From positions 1 to 64,000 of the forward strand of contig NZ_VAUA01000002.1 of the NCBI RefSeq assembly GCF_005771405.1: a stretch of 64,000 bases of DNA, written 5' to 3'. The DNA is from Parasedimentitalea maritima. Lineage in GTDB: Bacteria > Pseudomonadota > Alphaproteobacteria > Rhodobacterales > Rhodobacteraceae. A program made the translations under genes and the position numbers. Position 1 is the stretch's first letter; each line of letters begins with the position of its first letter. Of the stretch, positions 26,620 through 35,398 are shown piece by piece. Under the pieces are notes generated by a model. It was given only the letters and a program-made list of their open reading frames with translations. It was not told the DNA's origin and did not search any database.

Positions 26620-27411
26620 ATGCTTCATCTAGCTAAAAATATCCCGGGGGCTCGGGGGCTGGCCCCCGACCAACCCGCCGAGCAGCAAACGCTGGAAAAG
26701 CGAGTAGCCGATCTGAATGCGCGCTACCGCCACCACTCGGCCACCGCAGTGATGCAAGGTGCCCTGCAGGAAACAGGCAATATCGCACTTGTTTCTAGTT
26801 TCGGAGCTGAATCCGTAGTTTTGCTTCACATGGCTGCAGTGATAGATCCAGCAACACCTGTGTTGTTCGTGGACACCGAACTGCTCTTCACAGAAACCTT
26901 GGTCTATCAACAGGAAGTGTCAGAACGCTTGGGGCTTCGTAACCTGCACATCATTCGAGCCAAGGATATCGCAGAAAAAGATCCCTATGGCGCTCTGCGT
27001 TTTAGTGACACGGATGCCTGCTGTGCGCTGCGGAAAACCGCACCGCTCCAAAATGCACTTGAAGGTTATGACGGCTGGATCACCGGTCGCAAACGCTTTC
27101 AGGCTGGCAGCCGGGCTGCGCTGGACTTTTTTGAGATCGAAGACACTGAGAACGGGCCAACGGGTCGTATCAAGATCAACCCACTCGCGCATTGGGCACC
27201 CGAAGACGTGCGTGTCTACATGGACGAAAACCGCCTGCCCCGCCATCCATTGGTGGCCAAGGGATATCCTTCCATCGGCTGTGCTCCCTGCACCTCCCCG
27301 GTACAAGAAGGCGAAGATCCTCGCGCTGGCCGCTGGCGGAACCAAAGCAAAGAAGAGTGCGGCATCCACGTCGTGGATGGGCAATTTATTCGCACAGGAG
27401 CAAATTCATGA
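26620..27411 (+). CDS. cysH: APS/PAPS reductase (CysH), probably APS type
   Basis: A 263-residue thioredoxin-dependent reductase giving sulfite from adenylyl sulfate. The PP-loop is SSFGAESVVLLHM, the redox Cys is in the C-terminal EECGIHV, and the 4Fe-4S cysteines are in DACCALRK and SIGCAPC, which marks the APS-using assimilatory type. The first 17 residues (MLHLAKNIPGARGLAPD) are encoded by a dispersed repeat, not by family sequence; the homology begins near residue 23. It has coupled overlap (ATGA) with the next gene. If a downstream start is used, the repeat would be untranslated leader. Confidence 0.95.
   Translation: MLHLAKNIPGARGLAPDQPAEQQTLEKRVADLNARYRHHSATAVMQGALQETGNIALVSSFGAESVVLLHMAAVIDPATPVLFVDTELLFTETLVYQQEVSERLGLRNLHIIRAKDIAEKDPYGALRFSDTDACCALRKTAPLQNALEGYDGWITGRKRFQAGSRAALDFFEIEDTENGPTGRIKINPLAHWAPEDVRVYMDENRLPRHPLVAKGYPSIGCAPCTSPVQEGEDPRAGRWRNQSKEECGIHVVDGQFIRTGANS
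26623..26668 (+). repeat. dispersed repeat (family R1), copy 1
   Basis: Starts CTTCATCTAGCTAAAAATAT, then CCCGGGGG and a hairpin CGGGGG-CTGG-CCCCCG. It occupies the first codons of the APS/PAPS reductase. Other copies are at 32137 and 38826. Confidence 0.85.
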
Positions 27412-27815
27412 CTGTGATCATAACCGACACGGGCTTTGGCCCTGACACCTGGACTTTGGGCTACGAAGGTGACACCGCGCTCGACCTTCCTTCAGACACT
27501 GATCCGGTGCAGCTTTCCGAACGCCTTGCTGCGCAGGTGCAGATGATCCGCATTGCCTTCCCAAGTTTTGCGGACGGTCGTGGATTCACCATTGCGCGCC
27601 ACCTCCGTTTGTCAGGTTACAAGGGGCACCTGCGTGCCACCGGCCATCTGATCGCCGACCAATACGCCATGGCGCGCCGTTCCGGGTTTGATGACGTTGA
27701 GATCAGCGATGAACTGGCCGCGCGCCAGCCTGAAAACCAATGGCTGGCCCGTGCCAACTGGCAACAAAACGACTATCAGGCCCGTATGCGTGGGGGCTCT
27801 CCCGCCGCTGCTTAA
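27408..27815 (+). CDS. DUF934 family protein (sulfur assimilation partner)
   Basis: A 135-residue DUF934 protein, starting MTVIITDTGFGPDTW, with the family segment QMIRIAFPSFADGRGFTIA and LRLSGYKGHLRATGHLIADQ. This family accompanies cysH and sulfite reductase in proteobacteria; its exact role is unproven. It overlaps the cysH stop codon by four bases (ATGA), so it is translationally coupled. It ends with a low-complexity tail (RMRGGSPAAA). Confidence 0.9.
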   Translation: MTVIITDTGFGPDTWTLGYEGDTALDLPSDTDPVQLSERLAAQVQMIRIAFPSFADGRGFTIARHLRLSGYKGHLRATGHLIADQYAMARRSGFDDVEISDELAARQPENQWLARANWQQNDYQARMRGGSPAAA

Positions 27816-27844
27816 ACCAGCTTTTACTGTCAGGACATTTGCAG

Positions 27845-27875
27845 TTCCGGCCCCGAAACCACTGCGGGGCCGGAA
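27845..27875 (+). terminator. hairpin between the DUF934 gene and ferredoxin-NADP reductase
   Basis: A perfect 11-bp stem (TTCCGGCCCCG / CGGGGCCGGAA) with a 9-nt loop. No strong T run follows directly, so it may be a partial terminator or mRNA-processing hairpin within the operon. Confidence 0.5.
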
Positions 27876-27954
27876 ACTTGCAAAACAAATCCTTTTCCTG
27901 ACCCATATCAATGATTAATCAGAGGTGTCGACTATGCAGTCGGCAGTGTAACCG

Positions 27955-28818
27955 ATGAACGAGATAACCCCTGTGACCGATGCCGCCACAAATGCCGAAC
28001 CCGTAAAAGCCGTTCCGACCCTTCCCGACGCCCAGACCGTCACTGCGGTCAAGCACTGGACGGACAAGTTATTCTCCTTCCGGGTCACCCGCCCAGCCTC
28101 GATGCGCTTTCGCTCGGGCGAGTTTGTGATGATTGGCCTGATGGGCGATGTGAACCCAAAAACCGGCAAGCAAAAACCACTGCTGCGCGCCTATTCCATT
28201 GCTTCGCCCAGCTGGGATGACGAATTGGAGTTTTACTCGATCAAGGTTCAGGATGGTCCGCTAACCTCACGCCTGCAGCACATCCAAGTCGGCGATGAAA
28301 TCATCCTGCGCCCAAAACCCGTCGGCACCCTGGTGCATGACGCCCTAATCCCCGGCAAACGGATCTGGTTCTTTGCGACTGGCACCGGCTTTGCGCCTTT
28401 TGCCTCGCTGCTGCGCGACCCACAAACCTACGAAGATTATGACGAGGTCATCATCACTCACACCTGCCGCACCGCGGGCGAGCTGACCTATGGCGCCGAG
28501 CTGATTGAAAACCTCAAGCAGGACGAGATGATGATCGAACTGCTGGGCGAAGAGAACCTGAACAAGATCCGCTACTATCCGACAACCACCCGTGAAGAGA
28601 GCCCCAAGATGGGCCGCATCACTGACCTGATGCGCTCAGGCGAGGCCTTTACCGATCTCGGTGTTGATCCGATCAACCCCGACAGCGACCGTGCCATGGT
28701 CTGCGGCAACCTGGCCTTTAACCTTGAAATCAAGGACATGCTCGAAGGCTACGGTTTAGAAGAAGGTGCAAACTCCAAGCCTGCACAATATGTGGTTGAA
28801 AAAGCCTTCCTAGATTAA
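27955..28818 (+). CDS. fpr: ferredoxin-NADP reductase
   Basis: A 287-residue FAD enzyme that passes electrons from NADPH to ferredoxin or flavodoxin. The FAD-binding motif is LLRAYSIAS, the NADP-binding motif is FATGTGFAPFASLL, and the C-terminus ends AQYVVEKAFLD with the family-type aromatic-rich tail shortened. It has a 20-residue N-terminal extension rich in Ala, Thr and Pro. It lies 139 bp after the sulfate reduction genes and likely supplies reduced ferredoxin to the sulfite reductase (inference from context). Confidence 0.95.
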   Translation: MNEITPVTDAATNAEPVKAVPTLPDAQTVTAVKHWTDKLFSFRVTRPASMRFRSGEFVMIGLMGDVNPKTGKQKPLLRAYSIASPSWDDELEFYSIKVQDGPLTSRLQHIQVGDEIILRPKPVGTLVHDALIPGKRIWFFATGTGFAPFASLLRDPQTYEDYDEVIITHTCRTAGELTYGAELIENLKQDEMMIELLGEENLNKIRYYPTTTREESPKMGRITDLMRSGEAFTDLGVDPINPDSDRAMVCGNLAFNLEIKDMLEGYGLEEGANSKPAQYVVEKAFLD

Positions 28819-28840
28819 GACCAAATCTGAGCGAATGCAA

Positions 28841-28874
28841 AAAAGGGCACTCTCTGTATCAGAGGGTGCCCTTT
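28841..28874 (+). terminator. terminator after fpr (possibly bidirectional)
   Basis: A 15-bp stem with one wobble (arms AAAAGGGCACTCTCT / AGAGGGTGCCCTTTT) is followed by GTATTT. It lies between the fpr stop and the stop of the convergent alanine-rich gene. Confidence 0.85.
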
Positions 28875-28892
28875 TGTATTTGGGTAAGGGGT

Positions 28893-29648
28893 TTACAGGC
28901 CCAAGGCAGATTTAACCTGATCCAACGCAACACCCAGTAGCTCTGGATTGTCCTTGGCCTGTGTTACGGCTGTGGTCAGCATCAATTTATTGGCCTCGTC
29001 CAGCGATGAGCCAGAAATCAGCTCGACAACCTTATCAAAGTCAAACCCCTCAGCGGTCAACAGGCCTGCGGCTGCGTCCATGGCGGAAGTCGCAGCCTCA
29101 CTGGCTGCTTCGGTTGCGGCAGTTGCAGTTTCAGTCGCCGTTTCGACTGCGCTTGATGCGGCCTCACCGGCTTGCTCAGCAGCGTCGCTTGCTGCTTCAG
29201 TTGCAGTCTCGGTTACTGCGGTGGCTGTATCGCTCGCAGCACCTGCGGCCTCTTCAGCTACAGCAGCGGCTTCGGCACCTACTTCAGTTGCGGCTTCAAC
29301 AGCGTCCTCCGCCGCCTCTTGCGCTGCATCGGCTGCGCTTTCAACCGCCTCTGCGGTTGCTTCAACTGCGTCAGTGGCGGCCTCAGTCGCTTGTTCCGCA
29401 GCGTCTGTTGCTGCTTCCACTGCGTCGTTTGCGGCCTCGGTGGCACTTGCAGCGGCGTCTTCAGCGGCTTCAGTTACTTGGTCCAAAACGCCTGGTTCAG
29501 CAGTAGTAGTGTCCTGCTCAACGGCCTCTGCGGCCGGGGCCGTATCCGCCTGTTCAACAACCTCTGTCGGCAGGTCCATGTTAGTGTAATAAACGTAGCC
29601 ACCAATAGCGGCAGCCCCAATACCCAGCGCAATCACTGCAGGTTTCAT
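28893..29648 (-). CDS. alanine-rich repetitive helical protein (LEA/apolipoprotein-like)
   Basis: A 251-residue protein. An N-terminal hydrophobic segment (MKPAVIALGIGAAAIGGYVY) acts as a membrane anchor or uncleaved signal. Residues about 55-195 are Ala/Glu/Asp/Thr repeats with an 11-residue flavour (for example ATEAANDAVEAATDAAEQAT). A distinct C-terminal domain (about 200-251) reads FDFDKVVELISGSSLDEANK and ends SALGL. The repeats should form long amphipathic helices like LEA proteins or apolipoproteins. A function such as membrane-associated stress protection is possible, but none is established. A convergent gene lies on one side. Confidence 0.75.
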   Translation of the reverse strand: MKPAVIALGIGAAAIGGYVYYTNMDLPTEVVEQADTAPAAEAVEQDTTTAEPGVLDQVTEAAEDAAASATEAANDAVEAATDAAEQATEAATDAVEATAEAVESAADAAQEAAEDAVEAATEVGAEAAAVAEEAAGAASDTATAVTETATEAASDAAEQAGEAASSAVETATETATAATEAASEAATSAMDAAAGLLTAEGFDFDKVVELISGSSLDEANKLMLTTAVTQAKDNPELLGVALDQVKSALGL

Positions 29649-29901
29649 ATCTCAATCTCCTTGATAGTATCGTTGCTTGAGCGCAAAAAATTCACTCAAC
29701 ATGTATGAGCTGCGAAATGGTCCTGTGCACTGAACACCTCAAGGGGGAAAAAACGCCCCGACACCTCAGCGGCTAATCTTGGCCGATGCGTTTTCGACCG
29801 TAAAAACCAACAAAACTGCCTATTCTGGCGAACTTCTCCTCCACATTGTCGGAATGATGCCTTGAAAACCTCATTCTCCCCGGTCATACGAAGCAAACAG
29901 C
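29649..29901. other. infC leader region without a gene
   Basis: About 250 bp between divergent genes. An open frame continuous with infC reaches back to 29902 but has no ribosome binding site or family similarity, so I treat it as leader. No terminator or small ORF stands out. Confidence 0.4.
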
Positions 29902-29967
29902 TTGAATCACATGCGCGAGAGCGTTACTTTTCAGGTAAATTCACGCAATGACAGAAGGATTCCCGTC

Positions 29968-30513
29968 ATAGCCCGCAGACCCCACAATGCGCCGCCGCAA
30001 CGCGACACCGGCCCGCGCGTCAACGAAAAAATTCGTGGTAGTGACCTTCGCCTGATTGGCGCCGATGGCGACAACGTCGGTGTGGTGACACCAGCCAAAG
30101 CCATGCTTATGGCGCAAGAGGCCGGCCTGGATCTGGTTGAAATCTCGCCCAACGCCAATCCGCCTGTGTGTAAAATCATGGACTTCGGCAAGTTCAAGTA
30201 TGAACAGCAAAAGCGGGAAAGCGAAGCGCGCAAGAAGCAAAAAATCATCGAGATCAAAGAGGTCAAGTTTCGACCCAATACTGATATCCATGATTACGGC
30301 GTCAAAATGCGCAACGTTTACAAGTTTCTGGAAAACGGCGACAAAGTGAAAATCACTCTGCGCTTTCGTGGCCGCGAAATGGCGCACCAGAACCTGGGAC
30401 GTGAACTGCTAGAGCGTGTAGCCGTTGATATCAAAGATCACGGTAAGGTCGAAAACATGCCGAAAATGGAAGGCCGTCAGATGATTATGCTGATTGGTCC
30501 TCTGCCTAAGTAA
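29968..30513 (+). CDS. infC: translation initiation factor IF-3, start probably ATA
   Basis: A 181-residue two-domain factor that binds the 30S subunit and checks initiator tRNA. Motifs seen are [20 protein letters not shown] and [21 protein letters not shown] (N-domain), and [16 protein letters not shown] and [11 protein letters not shown] (C-domain). No ATG/GTG/TTG exists at the right place; codons ATT (29959) and ATA (29968) precede the family start [19 protein letters not shown] lies 8 nt before the ATA. Rare start codons are the basis of IF-3 autoregulation in E. coli (AUU), so the same logic probably applies here. A hairpin terminator follows. Confidence 0.93.
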   Translation: MARRPHNAPPQRDTGPRVNEKIRGSDLRLIGADGDNVGVVTPAKAMLMAQEAGLDLVEISPNANPPVCKIMDFGKFKYEQQKRESEARKKQKIIEIKEVKFRPNTDIHDYGVKMRNVYKFLENGDKVKITLRFRGREMAHQNLGRELLERVAVDIKDHGKVENMPKMEGRQMIMLIGPLPK

Positions 30514-30541
30514 GCAGCTAACTACTGTTAGAATTTTAAAT

Positions 30542-30573
30542 GCCCTCGCTGCCATCCGGCGCGGGGGCGTTTT
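30542..30573 (+). terminator. terminator after infC
   Basis: An 8-bp stem (GCCCTCGC / GCGGGGGC, one G-T wobble) is followed by GTTTTCATTTT. Confidence 0.7.
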
Positions 30574-30704
30574 CATTTTGAGCAGTCTCCCAAACCCGCC
30601 CAGTACAACCCAATATTAATTGTTGATCTCTAGCAAATGTACTCAACTGGCGCGTTTTTGCTACGCCGCTATGATCCGTTCGAATTTTAAACAGGACATC
30701 GTTT

Positions 30705-31238
30705 ATGAAACTCTCGGCTCTTCTTTGCTCTACAAGCCTTCTTCTCGCCTCCAATGCCTCAGCTGCCATTTTCGAAAGCGGTGATTGGGCCGCGGCCAAG
30801 GTTGGCCATGCCTGTCATGTCTTTACCCAACGTGCTGCGCGCGACACATCCGGTGCCTTGGTTTTCACGTTCCACAATCAAGGATACAGTTCTGGTTTTG
30901 GCTATGACTACCACCCCTGGCCGGGCGAAACCACTGCCCCCTGGGATGAGGATGATTTTGCGGTACTGGCCTTTGATGGCCAAGAGAGTTGGCTGGGAGA
31001 CGAGATGTTCACCCACGAGGGAGCGGGCGGTTATGGTGCCCACATGACCGATGGCATGGTGCCAGACATGATCACGTCGATCCTGAATTCAAAAACCTCG
31101 ATCGAGGTGATGTTTGACCGCTCAGCTAAGGGTGAGGTCTGGCTCTACGGCAAATTCTCTCCGTCCGGATTTGCCGAAAGCCTGCAAAGAGCTAGCGAAT
31201 GGTGCGCCTTTGACCCACGCAACTTGCCTTCTTCGTAA
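30705..31238 (+). CDS. small secreted protein of unknown function
   Basis: A 177-residue protein with a clear signal peptide (MKLSALLCSTSLLLASNASA, cleavage near residue 20). The mature domain (about 156 residues) has two cysteines (in VGHACHVFTQ and SEWCAFDP) that could form a disulfide. The fold looks like an all-beta domain with YSSGFGYDYHPWPGE and AHMTDGMVPDMI. It faintly recalls invasion-associated IalB-type proteins, but I cannot assign it. It stands alone. Confidence 0.6.
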   Translation: MKLSALLCSTSLLLASNASAAIFESGDWAAAKVGHACHVFTQRAARDTSGALVFTFHNQGYSSGFGYDYHPWPGETTAPWDEDDFAVLAFDGQESWLGDEMFTHEGAGGYGAHMTDGMVPDMITSILNSKTSIEVMFDRSAKGEVWLYGKFSPSGFAESLQRASEWCAFDPRNLPSS

Positions 31239-31259
31239 ACGAACCACCACAAATGAAAA

Positions 31260-31283
31260 CGGCCTCAGGAACACCTGAGGCCG
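31260..31283 (-). terminator. terminator of the molybdenum hydroxylase operon
   Basis: A perfect 10-bp stem (CGGCCTCAGG / CCTGAGGCCG, loop AACA) is followed on the minus strand by TTTTCATTTG. It lies 25 bp after the FAD subunit stop codon. Confidence 0.8.
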
Positions 31284-31307
31284 CACTTCGCTAAAAAGGC
31301 CCAAGCA

Positions 31308-32093
31308 TCAAGCCGCCGCAGCGACCGCCCGCTTGGTCATGACACCAACCAGATGCGCGCGATACTCTTTGGTGCCGTGCAAATCTCCGATCATATCAGA
31401 CGGGTCCAGCGTAAGCCCGGCAATCGCATCCGCCGAGAAGTCGGCATCCAGCGCAGCCTCGGCCTCGCTCCAACGGAACACGCCCTCTTCAGATGCGCCG
31501 GTCACCGCCACCCGCACTCCATCGGCGTGTTTCGCAACAAACACCCCAACCAACGCAAAGCGCGAGGCTGGCTGCACAAATTTCTGATAATTCGCGGCTT
31601 GCGGAACAGAAAACTTAACTCCCGTGATGATTTCACCATCTTCCAGTGCCGTGTCGAACATGCCCTGAAAATAGTCATCGGCGGCAATTTCGCGCGCATT
31701 GGTAACAACCGTCGCAGCCGAGGCCAGTGCCGCAGCAGGATAATCCGCCGACGGATCATTGTTCGCGAGTGACCCGCCAATTGTTCCCCGATTGCGCACC
31801 GCCGGATCACCAATATGACCAGCCATCTCTGCCAGTGCCGGATAATCGGTAGCCTGCGCAGCGACATCGGCATGGCTGACGGCGCCGCCAACGGTCAATG
31901 AGGCACCCTCTCGTTGCACCCCCTGCATCTCTGCAATGCCACTCAGACTCACCAACTTTGACGGGCTGGCCAGACGCTGTTTCATGGTTGGGATCAGTGT
32001 TTGACCTCCTCCCAGCGCCTGCGCTTCATCACCTGCCAGCGCCGCAACCGCGTCAGCAACCGTCGAAGGCTTCTCAAACTCGAAATTATACAT
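31308..32093 (-). CDS. molybdenum hydroxylase medium (FAD) subunit, CoxM/XdhB type
   Basis: A 261-residue FAD subunit of a molybdenum hydroxylase heterotrimer. The FAD-binding motifs are LGGGQTLIPTMKQRLASP near residue 31 and RGTIGGSLANNDPSADYP near residue 102. The ATG of MYNFEFEKPST is used because GGAAGG lies upstream. The whole locus (small, large and medium subunits plus maturation genes) is consistent with a carbon monoxide dehydrogenase-like or other aldehyde/purine/aromatic-ring oxidase; the large subunit motif argues against a form I CODH. Confidence 0.93.
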   Translation of the reverse strand: MYNFEFEKPSTVADAVAALAGDEAQALGGGQTLIPTMKQRLASPSKLVSLSGIAEMQGVQREGASLTVGGAVSHADVAAQATDYPALAEMAGHIGDPAVRNRGTIGGSLANNDPSADYPAAALASAATVVTNAREIAADDYFQGMFDTALEDGEIITGVKFSVPQAANYQKFVQPASRFALVGVFVAKHADGVRVAVTGASEEGVFRWSEAEAALDADFSADAIAGLTLDPSDMIGDLHGTKEYRAHLVGVMTKRAVAAAA

Positions 32094-32136
32094 TTCGCTT
32101 CCTTCCTCAGACAACCTGGGTCTCTACCTACCCCAG

Positions 32137-32183
32137 CTTCATCTGGCTAAAAATATCCCGGGGGTCCGGGGGCTGGCCCCCGG
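32137..32183 (+). repeat. dispersed repeat (family R1), copy 2
   Basis: CTTCATCTGGCTAAAAATAT, then CCCGGGGG and the hairpin CCGGGGG-CTGG-CCCCCGG. It occupies part of the gap between the large and medium subunit genes. Confidence 0.85.
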
Positions 32184-32202
32184 CGCTCTCGGTTGTTTCA
32201 GT

Positions 32203-34569
32203 TCAGCTGTTCAAGGCGGCCCATATCCGCCCTGGGCTCAGCGGCATGTCGATATGAGTCACGTCCGTTTTGCCAGCGGATTGCAACGCATCCACCACCG
32301 CATTGACTACCGAAGGCGGTGATCCAATGGCCCCCGCCTCGCCACAGCCTTTAACCCCTAGTGGGTTATGGGTGCAGGGCGTTTGACAGGAATGATCTAC
32401 CGAATAGAACGGTACATCATCGGCCCGCGGCATTGCATAATCCATAAAGGACGCGCTCAACAACTGACCATCCTCATCATAGACACAGCCCTCTAGTAGC
32501 GCCTGGCCAATGCCCTGACCAATGCCGCCATGAACCTGACCATCAACAATCATCGGGTTGACGATATTGCCAAAGTCATCCGCAGCCGAGAAACGCTCGA
32601 TGCTGACCTTGCCGGTATCGGGGTCCACCTCCACCTCGCAGGCGTACGCCCCCGACGGATAGGTAAAGTTAGCCGGATCATAAAACGCGGTCTCCTCCAA
32701 GCCCGGTTCAATGTCTTCCAGAGGGTAGTTATGCGGCACATAGGCTGCCAGCGTGACATCACCCCAGGCAACAGACTTATCGGTGCCCGCAACCGAGAAC
32801 TCTCCGTCCTTCAGCTCGATATCTGCATCAGCGGCCTCCATCAAATGCGCGGCGATCTTCTTGGCCTTAGCAATGATTTTCTCGGTTGCCCTGACCATTG
32901 CAGAGCCCCCAACGGCCAGCGAACGCGAGCCATAGGTGCCCATGCCCATCGGCACTTTGGAGGTATCCCCATGAACAATCTCGATCATGCCCTCGTCGAT
33001 GCCAATCATGTCAGCAATCACCTGAGGGAAGGATGTCTCGTGTCCCTGCCCGTGACTGTGAGACCCAGTCATCACCACTAGACCACCCGTGGCATTCACC
33101 CGCACGGTTGCACTTTCATACAGTCCAGCCCGGGCACCAAGCTGCCCAACAAGGTTGCTGGGCGCAATGCCGCAGGCCTCGATGTAGCAGTTGACCCCAA
33201 GTCCACGCAGTTTTCCGTTGGCGACACTCGCCTTTCGGCGTGCATCGAACCCCGAAAGATCAGCAATCTCGGTTAGCTTGTCCATGGTGGCATGGTAATC
33301 ACCGGTGTCGTATTCCACCGCTACTGGCGTGGCATAAGGGAATTCGGTGATAAAATTTTGCCGCCGCAACGCGATTGGGTCAACCCCCAACTCACGCGCA
33401 GCTTTGTCTACCACCCGCTCTAGCTGGAACGTCGCCTCGGGGCGCCCAGCGCCACGATAGGCATCCACTGGCACTGTGTTGGTGAACACCGCTTTGACAT
33501 TCACATAAATCAGCGGTGTCTTATAGTTGCCCGCCATTAAAGTGCCGTGCAGCCAAGTCGGGACAGAGGGCGCAAATGTCGACAGGTAGGCACCCATATT
33601 TGCATAGGTATCCGTGCGCAGGGCGGTAAAGTTGTTGTCCGCGTCCAATGCCAGTTCGATCTTGGTAACGTGATCACGCCCATGTGCATCCGACATAAAG
33701 GCTTCGGAGCGTGACGATGTCCACTTTACCGGCCGATTACAGGCCTTGGCAGCAAACGTACAAAATGCCTCTTCTGCATAGTGGAAAATCTTGGTGCCAA
33801 AACCACCGCCAACGTCCGGGGAAACAACTTGCAGCTTATGCTCAGGAATGCCCAGAACAAAGGCCCCCATCAGCAGCCGGATCACATGTGGGTTTTGGCT
33901 TGTAGTGTACAGCTTGCTGTCATCGGTTGATCGGTTGTATTCGCCGATCGCGACCCGAGGTTCCATCGGGTTGGCCACCAGACGGTTGTTAACCAGCTCC
34001 AGCGACGTAACATGTGCTGCATCCTGGAACGCCTGATTTACAGCCTCACGGTTTTCTTCGACAAACCCCCAGTCATAGCACAGGTTCGAGGTCAGATCGT
34101 CATGAACCTTGACCGAACCTTCAGCCACAGCGGCCTTCATATCAACAACAGCCGGAAGCTCTTCGATATCCAGGTCAATTGCCTCGGCCGCATCCCGAGC
34201 CTGTTCCAGACTCTCAGCTATCACCGCAGCAATTGGCTCACCAACATGGCGGACTTTACCTTCGGCTAAAACCGGATGCTTGGGTTCCTGCATTGCGTTG
34301 CCGTGACGGTCAGTAATTTCCCAACCACAAGGAACCCCGCCAACACCTTCAAAATCAGCCGCGGTGAAAATCCGCACAACGCCGGGCATTGCTGCAGCGG
34401 CAGTTGTATCAACACTGTTCAGCGTCCCATGCGCGATATCTGAGCGCAGAAAATGCACATAGGCTTGGCCATGTGCGTTGATGTCATCTGTGTAATTGCC
34501 GTTTCCTGTCAGAAACCGCACGTCTTCGCGCCGCTTTGGGCTGGCGCCGATGCCACTATCTTTGGGCAT
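32203..34569 (-). CDS. molybdenum hydroxylase large (molybdopterin) subunit, CoxL-like
   Basis: A 788-residue catalytic subunit binding the molybdenum cofactor. The motif [16 protein letters not shown] identifies the form II (AYRGAGR) group rather than the carbon monoxide-specific AYXCSFR of form I. Other motifs are [15 protein letters not shown]-like [10 protein letters not shown], and the late [15 protein letters not shown] carrying the active-site glutamate. Length is normal. The physiological substrate is not known. The gap to the small subunit gene holds two short palindromes. Confidence 0.95.
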   Translation of the reverse strand: MPKDSGIGASPKRREDVRFLTGNGNYTDDINAHGQAYVHFLRSDIAHGTLNSVDTTAAAAMPGVVRIFTAADFEGVGGVPCGWEITDRHGNAMQEPKHPVLAEGKVRHVGEPIAAVIAESLEQARDAAEAIDLDIEELPAVVDMKAAVAEGSVKVHDDLTSNLCYDWGFVEENREAVNQAFQDAAHVTSLELVNNRLVANPMEPRVAIGEYNRSTDDSKLYTTSQNPHVIRLLMGAFVLGIPEHKLQVVSPDVGGGFGTKIFHYAEEAFCTFAAKACNRPVKWTSSRSEAFMSDAHGRDHVTKIELALDADNNFTALRTDTYANMGAYLSTFAPSVPTWLHGTLMAGNYKTPLIYVNVKAVFTNTVPVDAYRGAGRPEATFQLERVVDKAARELGVDPIALRRQNFITEFPYATPVAVEYDTGDYHATMDKLTEIADLSGFDARRKASVANGKLRGLGVNCYIEACGIAPSNLVGQLGARAGLYESATVRVNATGGLVVMTGSHSHGQGHETSFPQVIADMIGIDEGMIEIVHGDTSKVPMGMGTYGSRSLAVGGSAMVRATEKIIAKAKKIAAHLMEAADADIELKDGEFSVAGTDKSVAWGDVTLAAYVPHNYPLEDIEPGLEETAFYDPANFTYPSGAYACEVEVDPDTGKVSIERFSAADDFGNIVNPMIVDGQVHGGIGQGIGQALLEGCVYDEDGQLLSASFMDYAMPRADDVPFYSVDHSCQTPCTHNPLGVKGCGEAGAIGSPPSVVNAVVDALQSAGKTDVTHIDMPLSPGRIWAALNS

Positions 34570-34588
34570 GTTTTAATCTCCTCCCTGA

Positions 34589-34614
34589 GTGGTGCGTGCA
34601 AGCACTCACCCTAC
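34589..34614 (-). repeat. dispersed short palindrome (family R2), copy 2
   Basis: GGTGCGTGC-AA-GCACTCACC followed by CTAC. It is inverted relative to copy 3, 53 bp away, so the two form a doublet between the small and large subunit genes. Confidence 0.75.
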
Positions 34615-34667
34615 ATCTCACAGCTCTGCTGGATTTGGGCCAAGCCATAATGTGCCAAGCGCCCTGT

Positions 34668-34692
34668 GTAGGGTGCGTGTTCATCACGCACC
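34668..34692 (+). repeat. dispersed short palindrome (family R2), copy 3
   Basis: GTAGGGTGCGTG-TTCAT-CACGCACC. It is the mirror partner of copy 2 and lies next to the start side of the small subunit stop codon. Confidence 0.75.
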
Positions 34693-34715
34693 TTGTGCCA
34701 TTGTTCGCTGCGTCG

Positions 34716-35201
34716 TCACTCAGCTGCCAGAGCGGATACATCCTGCCCACTGGCTGCCATGATCGATTTTACGATGTTGTGGTAACCGGTGCAGCGGCAC
34801 AGATTGCCTTCCAGATATGTGCGGATTTCCTGCTCCGATGGCTTAGGATTGTCTTTCAACAGCGCCGCCGCCGACATCACCATACCCGGAGTGCAAAAAC
34901 CGCACTGCAAGCCGTGATGTTCCTGAAATGCCGCCTGTATCGTGTTAAGCGTACCATCCTCAGCGGCCTGACCTTCGATGGTTGCTACCTCAGCCCCTTC
35001 GGCTTCAAGCGCCAGCATGGTGCAGCTTTTCACCGCCTTGCCATCCACATGTACCACGCAGGCACCGCATTGACTGGTATCACATCCGACATGCGACCCC
35101 GTCAGACCTAGCTCCTCACGCAAAAACGAGACAAGAAGCGTACGCCCCTCGACCTCTGCACTCGCAGCTTTACCGTTCACGGTCATTGAGACCTTCGCCA
35201 T
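34716..35201 (-). CDS. molybdenum hydroxylase small (2Fe-2S) subunit, CoxS type
   Basis: A 161-residue subunit carrying two [2Fe-2S] clusters that pass electrons from the molybdenum site to FAD. The plant-type cluster cysteines are in [21 protein letters not shown]-like [15 protein letters not shown], and the second cluster cysteines in QCGFCTPGM and LCRCTGYHN. Length is typical. It is the first structural gene on the minus strand. Confidence 0.95.
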   Translation of the reverse strand: MAKVSMTVNGKAASAEVEGRTLLVSFLREELGLTGSHVGCDTSQCGACVVHVDGKAVKSCTMLALEAEGAEVATIEGQAAEDGTLNTIQAAFQEHHGLQCGFCTPGMVMSAAALLKDNPKPSEQEIRTYLEGNLCRCTGYHNIVKSIMAASGQDVSALAAE

Positions 35202-35398
35202 GAACCCCTCCCTTAGCTATTATTGTTGGCTGAGGACGAGTTAAGCACGGGATGGGTCATCTGCGAAGCGATTTGAGAGCCCCCAAGGTCACCCCAAAGC
35301 AGAACAACGCCACGCAAGGGTCATAAGATACTGATAATATTGAAATAACTATTTATCAGACCTAGACTAAAGTAGGAGCAACTCCGCCTGTCCAATCA

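Noticed and set aside
28948-29589. Long plus-strand frames opposite the alanine-rich gene
   Set aside because: They arise from the repetitive codons of the real gene; the minus strand frame has the signal segment, the folded C-terminal domain and a convergent terminator.
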